Source: Paenibacillus glycanilyticus NBRC 16618 | GTDB taxonomy: Bacteria > Bacillota > Bacilli > Paenibacillales > Paenibacillaceae | Assembly (NCBI RefSeq): GCF_004000805.1 | Contig: NZ_BILY01000004.1 | Span: forward strand, 1-64,000 | DNA: 64,000 bases | Reading direction: 5' to 3' | Shown here: positions 60,108 through 64,000 of the stretch, one piece after another | Numbering within the stretch: the first letter of the stretch is position 1 | Layout: every line of letters begins with the position of its first letter | Translations under genes and position numbers: made by a program | Notes under the pieces: model-generated | Told to the model about the DNA's origin: nothing | Seen by the model: only the letters and a program-made list of their open reading frames with translations | The model's database searches: none

Positions 60108-61854
60108 CCCGCTCCTTTGTATGATCGATAGGTAAAGTCAGCCGTATGGCTAATCCTTTTGGTTCATTTGGCCGGAAACTGATCCGGGCTAGGCTGCCGT
60201 AACGCATCGCCGCCCGTTTCTTCACGTTCCAGATTCCGATGTGATTATCGTCCGAGGAGGGCTTGTATTGCTCCGATGCCAGCTCCTCCATCCGCTCCTC
60301 GCTTAAGCCTTTGCCGTTATCCTTGACTTCGATCTGCATCAGGCCGGAGTCCTCGGCGTCCCGCATGGCCGTGATTTGAAGCAGGAACGGTTCACCTTTG
60401 ACGCTCATGCCGTGAATCATCGCATTTTCCGCAAACGGCTGTACGAGCAGCGAGGGAATACGGGCATCCCGAAGCTCCTCCGCGCACCCGATCTCGAATT
60501 CGAAGGTATCCTGATACCGCATCTTCTGAATCTCCAGATAGTTGCGGATATGCTCAAGCTCCTGCGACAGGGTGATCGTATCCCGGCTCGTTCCAAGCAT
60601 AAACCGGAAGTAGCCGACCATATGGCGGACCGTCTTCTTCACCAGCTCGTATCTTTTCAAATCCGCCAGCTGAAAAATAATGTTCATCGTATTGAGGAAA
60701 AAATGCGGATTAATCTGTGTCTGCAGATGTTTCAGCTCCGCCTTCTGGGCGTTCAGACGTTCCTCGTACACGTCGATCTTTAGGTCCTTGATCTCGTCCA
60801 TCATGTTGTTAAAGGTATGATTAATGATCGCAAACTCGGTAATCGGCGAATCCGGCAGCTTCATCTCCATGTCCCCGTCCTTCACCCGCCGGATGGTGCC
60901 AAGCAGCTGGAGAATCGGGGCGAGGATGATGCGCCGGAATACAAAGAGATAGACAAGCAGAATAATCAGGACAAACAGCGGAAGCAAATTGATAATCGTC
61001 TGGAATTGCTTCAGCCCTTTCAAGAGATCCGAATACGGCAGAACCACGGCCATGCTGATCCCGCTGAGCGGCGATTTGCTCGTAATGACAAACAGCTTCT
61101 TGCCTCCGTCCGAATAGGAGAAGGACGTATTCCTCGCCAGCTTATCGGCCGGAAGCCGAAAATCCTTGCTTAAGCTGTCTGACGGCTTGGACAGAATCAT
61201 CCCGTCTTCTCCGGCAAACAGCACGTCGCCGCCCGTCCGCACATCCTGAAGAGGCAGCTTTAACGTATTCATGCTGATCAAGGCGCCGATATAGGCATTA
61301 TTGGTCGTATCATCGCTGACAACCCTGTGCAAATAATAGTCCTGCCCAATCTTGACGATCTTCCATTGATAGAGAAGCGGATGCAGCTCTTCGGCGTTAT
61401 TCAGAGTCTGCGTAATCCAGCTGCTGACCTGGTCATGGTCGGTGTCCGAGATGACATTGGTTGTCGCCAGGATGTCATTGGGCTTCGAATACACATAGAA
61501 CATGTCTACCGTATGGTAATAGGAGCGGTAAGCCGAATTTCTCTGAATCAGCTCCATCTGGGCAAAATAGTATTCGGAGTCCGACAGCCCCGTCTGTCCG
61601 AACTTCTGAAAGTTCTCGTCATGGTCCACGTTGTAGACCATATTCGTCGTTATATCGTCCAGGCTCCGGTCGATCATATTCAGATTGGAATTCACCAGAT
61701 TCTGATAGGAATTCGCCACCTGCGTGAGCACGACATCCTGCGCGTAGTGACCGGCGGCAAACAGGATAAGCAGGAGCGGCAGGGTGACGGCCGAGAACAG
61801 CAGGACAAACCGCGAGCTTAGCTTTTTCGTTTTTTTCATGGATTTGCCAAACAT
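60079..61854 (-). CDS. YesM-type sensor histidine kinase
   Basis: A 591-residue membrane kinase. Helix 1 (about 16-36), an extracellular Cache-like sensing domain (40-280), helix 2 (about 287-308), HAMP (310-365), then the His_kinase domain with His384 in QINPHFFLNTMN and a HATPase domain with PFAENAMIHG and DNGKGLSEERM. This class usually detects an extracellular oligosaccharide, sometimes with a binding protein. ATG 61854 has GGGAGG 7 bases upstream; the longer frame has no support. Pairs with the overlapping response regulator. Confidence 0.94.
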   Translation of the reverse strand: MFGKSMKKTKKLSSRFVLLFSAVTLPLLLILFAAGHYAQDVVLTQVANSYQNLVNSNLNMIDRSLDDITTNMVYNVDHDENFQKFGQTGLSDSEYYFAQMELIQRNSAYRSYYHTVDMFYVYSKPNDILATTNVISDTDHDQVSSWITQTLNNAEELHPLLYQWKIVKIGQDYYLHRVVSDDTTNNAYIGALISMNTLKLPLQDVRTGGDVLFAGEDGMILSKPSDSLSKDFRLPADKLARNTSFSYSDGGKKLFVITSKSPLSGISMAVVLPYSDLLKGLKQFQTIINLLPLFVLIILLVYLFVFRRIILAPILQLLGTIRRVKDGDMEMKLPDSPITEFAIINHTFNNMMDEIKDLKIDVYEERLNAQKAELKHLQTQINPHFFLNTMNIIFQLADLKRYELVKKTVRHMVGYFRFMLGTSRDTITLSQELEHIRNYLEIQKMRYQDTFEFEIGCAEELRDARIPSLLVQPFAENAMIHGMSVKGEPFLLQITAMRDAEDSGLMQIEVKDNGKGLSEERMEELASEQYKPSSDDNHIGIWNVKKRAAMRYGSLARISFRPNEPKGLAIRLTLPIDHTKERDEDGADAGR

Positions 61855-61934
61855 GGTGGAACCTCCCGCACCCAATATAAGAGCAGAAAATGCGTGACAG
61901 ACCTCTTGCATTGGCCCGCCACGCATTTCCTGTT

Positions 61935-62942
61935 TTATGTACGCAAATCCTTGACTGTCTGCCTTTCCACAATCTCATGCGGAACAATAAGGCTCGGGAC
62001 GATCTTTCCCGTTTCAATCATCGTAATGACCTTGTCGACCGCATCTCGTCCTAGCTGCAGCAATGGCTGCCCAACTGTCGTCAGCGCCGGATAGATCATC
62101 CTTGACAGCCGGATATTATCGTAGCCGATCACGGACAAATCCTCAGGCACCCTGATGCCTAGCTGAATGGCAGCATTCATGGCTCCAACGGCCATTTCGT
62201 CGCTTGCGGCAAATACGGCCGTTATCCCGCGCTCGTGCTCCAGCAGCGTCTCCATCGCCGCTTTGCCGCTGTCATAATGGAAATCCCCGTAAGCAACCCG
62301 CGAGCTGCGGAACGGAATTCCTTTGTCATTCAAGGCATCCTTATAGCCCTGCAATCTTGGTATGCCCGCTATCGGATCCTCCGGTGTACCGGCGATCATC
62401 GCGATATCCTTATGCCCCTTATCGATCAGATAACGTACCGCATCGTACGAGGCCTGCCGGTCATCGACCTTCACAAACGGAACCTTCGGATCCTCATTCT
62501 TGGAGGAAACGAGTACAATCGGCACCTGCATCGTATCCAGCATCTGCTTGTATTCATGCTTAAGCACTTCGCTTGCGAAAATAATGCCGTCGATCTGCCG
62601 TTCCCGAAGCACCTGCAGATACTTCATCGTCCGGTTCCCGTCTACTGCCGTATTGCATACAAGCACGCTGTAGCCCCGCTCCAGCGCATATTCTTCGATC
62701 CCCTGCAGAACCGCTGATGAGAACTCGTTCGTGACAGCGGGGAACATCACCCCAATCGTCTGGGTGCGCCTGTTGTTCAGGTAACGCGCTATGGCGTTGG
62801 GATGATAGCCCATATCCTCTATTGTTTTAATCACCTTTTGCTTGGTTTTATCGGAATAGCCTGTTAATCCATTTAGAACCCTGGAAACAGTGGCGATTGA
62901 TACATTGGCTTCTCTAGCAACATCTCTGATTGTCGGTATCAT
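61935..62942 (-). CDS. LacI-family transcriptional regulator
   Basis: A 335-residue repressor. The helix-turn-helix and hinge read TIRDVAREANVSIATVSRVL, then PNAIARYLNNRRTQTIGVMFP; the effector domain has the usual SVIGYDNIRLSRMIYPALTTV stretch in two lobes. It is located between ThuA and the two-component genes, 80 bases before the kinase. A palindrome 46 bases upstream suggests autoregulation. The effector and wider targets cannot be read; the ThuA/oxidoreductase genes and the GH66 genes are both candidates. ATG with a weak GGATGG site. Confidence 0.94.
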   Translation of the reverse strand: MIPTIRDVAREANVSIATVSRVLNGLTGYSDKTKQKVIKTIEDMGYHPNAIARYLNNRRTQTIGVMFPAVTNEFSSAVLQGIEEYALERGYSVLVCNTAVDGNRTMKYLQVLRERQIDGIIFASEVLKHEYKQMLDTMQVPIVLVSSKNEDPKVPFVKVDDRQASYDAVRYLIDKGHKDIAMIAGTPEDPIAGIPRLQGYKDALNDKGIPFRSSRVAYGDFHYDSGKAAMETLLEHERGITAVFAASDEMAVGAMNAAIQLGIRVPEDLSVIGYDNIRLSRMIYPALTTVGQPLLQLGRDAVDKVITMIETGKIVPSLIVPHEIVERQTVKDLRT

Positions 62943-62987
62943 AGACCATCCATCTCATTCCATGAAGTATTGCCCCGTCCATTTTAC

Positions 62988-62999
62988 GTAACCGGTTAC
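62988..62999. promoter_or_regulatory. LacI-type operator candidate
   Basis: GTAACCGGTTAC is a perfect 12-bp palindrome with the central CG typical of LacI-family operators, just upstream of the lacI-type gene. Confidence 0.65.
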
Positions 63000-63040
63000 C
63001 TCAAAGTATATGGCCCTGAAAAACTTTCTGTCAATCCAAG

Positions 63041-63082
63041 CGTAAACGGCTGCACCTTCCTTAGGAGGTGCAGCTTACGTTT
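63041..63082 (-). terminator. Hairpin after the ThuA gene
   Basis: Stem 63049-63057 with 63066-63074, partly extended by CGTAA/TTACG; no clean T-run on the minus strand. Possible terminator between ThuA and LacI genes. Confidence 0.5.
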
Positions 63083-63147
63083 CGCGGTGAAATATAAGTC
63101 CTGTATAGAGAAAAATCTATACACTCTTATATTTGCGAAATAGTAAA

Positions 63148-63879
63148 TTATTTACTTATTTTTTCTAGAGGTTCTACGCGGCCGTAGGATGCTGCTGCTC
63201 CGTGTATCGGCGCCGCCCAATTTACGGCATTTTTGATCACGTGAAGGATCTCCGGCTGATGATAAATCGGGAACGTTTCATGGCCCGGACGGAAGTAGAA
63301 CAGCTTGCCTTTGCCTCTGCGGTAGCAGCAGCCGCTGCGGAATACTTCGCCGCCTTCGAACCAGGAGATGAACACCAGCTCATCCGGTGCCGGAATTTCG
63401 AAGCGCTCGCCGTACATCTCTTCCTTCGGAATTTCGATGTATTCGCCAAGTCCGTCCGCAATCGGGTGGCCGTGCTCAATAACCCAAAGCCGCTCCTTCT
63501 CGCCGTCATCCCGCCATTTGAGCGCGCCGGTCTTCGTGCCGAGCAGCTTCTCGAACACTTTGGATGCATGGCCCGAGTGGAGCACGATCAGTCCCATGCC
63601 CTGAAGCACGCGATCTCTTACCTTCTCGGCAATATCGTCCCGTACTTCATGATGGGCCAGATGCCCCCACCAGATCAGCACGTCGGTGTTATTGAGTACG
63701 TCGTCCGTGAGGCCATGCTCCGGCTCGTCAAGCGTAGCGGTTCCAACCTCAAAGCCTTCAATGGTTTTCAGGTATCCGCCAATCGCATTATGAATGCCTT
63801 CCGGATAGATGCCTTTTACATGCTCGTTATGCTTCTCGTGGCGATACTCGTTCCATACGGTTACTTTAATTTGCTTCAT
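63148..63879 (-). CDS. ThuA-domain protein
   Basis: A 243-residue protein of the ThuA family (glutamine-amidotransferase-like fold, linked to trehalose or disaccharide use). Typical parts: [21 protein letters not shown] in two blocks, [28 protein letters not shown] and the C-terminal [14 protein letters not shown]. No signal peptide. ThuA genes commonly sit next to Gfo/Idh/MocA oxidoreductases, as here: the oxidoreductase gene upstream ends 15 bases before the ATG and its stop codon overlaps the AGGAGG site. Probably acts in oxidative sugar breakdown. Confidence 0.92.
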   Translation of the reverse strand: MKQIKVTVWNEYRHEKHNEHVKGIYPEGIHNAIGGYLKTIEGFEVGTATLDEPEHGLTDDVLNNTDVLIWWGHLAHHEVRDDIAEKVRDRVLQGMGLIVLHSGHASKVFEKLLGTKTGALKWRDDGEKERLWVIEHGHPIADGLGEYIEIPKEEMYGERFEIPAPDELVFISWFEGGEVFRSGCCYRRGKGKLFYFRPGHETFPIYHQPEILHVIKNAVNWAAPIHGAAASYGRVEPLEKISK

Positions 63880-63894
63880 GTTTGTTAGTGCCTC

Positions 63895-64000
63895 CTATTG
63901 TTGAATGGTGATCCAGCGTTCTTCGGTAAAAGATTGAATGATCGCGTCTACGGCCAGCTGGTTGATATAACCGTCTTCTATCGTGGCGTCCATGCCGTCC
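63895..64000 (-). CDS. Gfo/Idh/MocA-type oxidoreductase, C-terminal end only
   Basis: The last 34 codons of a gene that continues beyond the window. The reading DGMDATIEDGYINQLAVDAI, then IQSFTEERW and TAG at 63895-63897, matches the C-terminal helix of Gfo/Idh/MocA dehydrogenases. Its stop overlaps the ribosome-binding site of the ThuA gene, so the two are very likely cotranscribed. Confidence 0.75.
   Translation of the reverse strand, partial: DGMDATIEDGYINQLAVDAIIQSFTEERWITIQQ

Overview
The window looks like chromosomal DNA of a Paenibacillus-type member of the Bacillota. Supporting signs are strong AGGAGG ribosome-binding sites, frequent TTG and GTG starts, KapB, a YkpA-type ABC-F protein, an LtaS-family enzyme, a CvfC/YpgR protein, CBO0543, YesM/YesN-type two-component proteins and an SLH-anchored glycanase. 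No rRNA, tRNA, CRISPR array, phage or insertion sequence was seen.

Region 1 (1-23 kb) is mostly housekeeping. It starts with a 7-bp tandem repeat and a nested inverted repeat beside the gltB terminator. Then come the glutamate synthase large subunit, a secreted SGNH hydrolase, KapB, a UgtP-like glycosyltransferase, an ACT-domain malic enzyme, an acyltransferase-3/polysaccharide-deacetylase pair, a CDF transporter, an ABC-F ATPase, a Gfo/Idh/MocA oxidoreductase, a metallo-beta-lactamase-fold hydrolase, CvfC, a secreted transglutaminase-like protein and an LtaS-family phosphoglycerol transferase.

Region 2 (22.6-64 kb) is dominated by glycan-use loci, nearly all on the minus strand. (a) ABC importer + GH43 + GH2 (22.6-30.1 kb), under an ArsR-type regulator with a large C-terminal domain (30.4-31.3 kb). 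(b) Aldose epimerase + GH127 with a divergent AraC regulator (34.7-38.7 kb). (c) An alpha-1,6-mannan locus (38.7-46.7 kb): GH125, an ABC importer and three tandem GH76 enzymes, with a consensus promoter overlapped by a palindrome, two cre-like sites and a nearby GntR/LacI hybrid regulator. (d) A giant surface GH66 dextranase/cyclodextran synthase-type enzyme with an LplABC-type importer, a YesM/YesN-type two-component system, a LacI regulator, ThuA and the end of a Gfo/Idh/MocA gene (49.8-64 kb). None of the three importers has its own ATPase, so a shared MsmX-like ATPase elsewhere is implied.

Between these loci lie small regulator/enzyme pairs (LysR with an ABM monooxygenase; MarR with a GNAT acetyltransferase), a frameshifted zinc-ribbon gene preceded by an unlisted 50-residue membrane protein, and a repeat-rich intergenic stretch at 34.4-34.7 kb. 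The most unusual items are the GH66 protein, whose catalytic barrel appears split by about 630 residues forming five beta-sandwich modules, and the GH76 triplet with one anchored and two apparently cytoplasmic copies.
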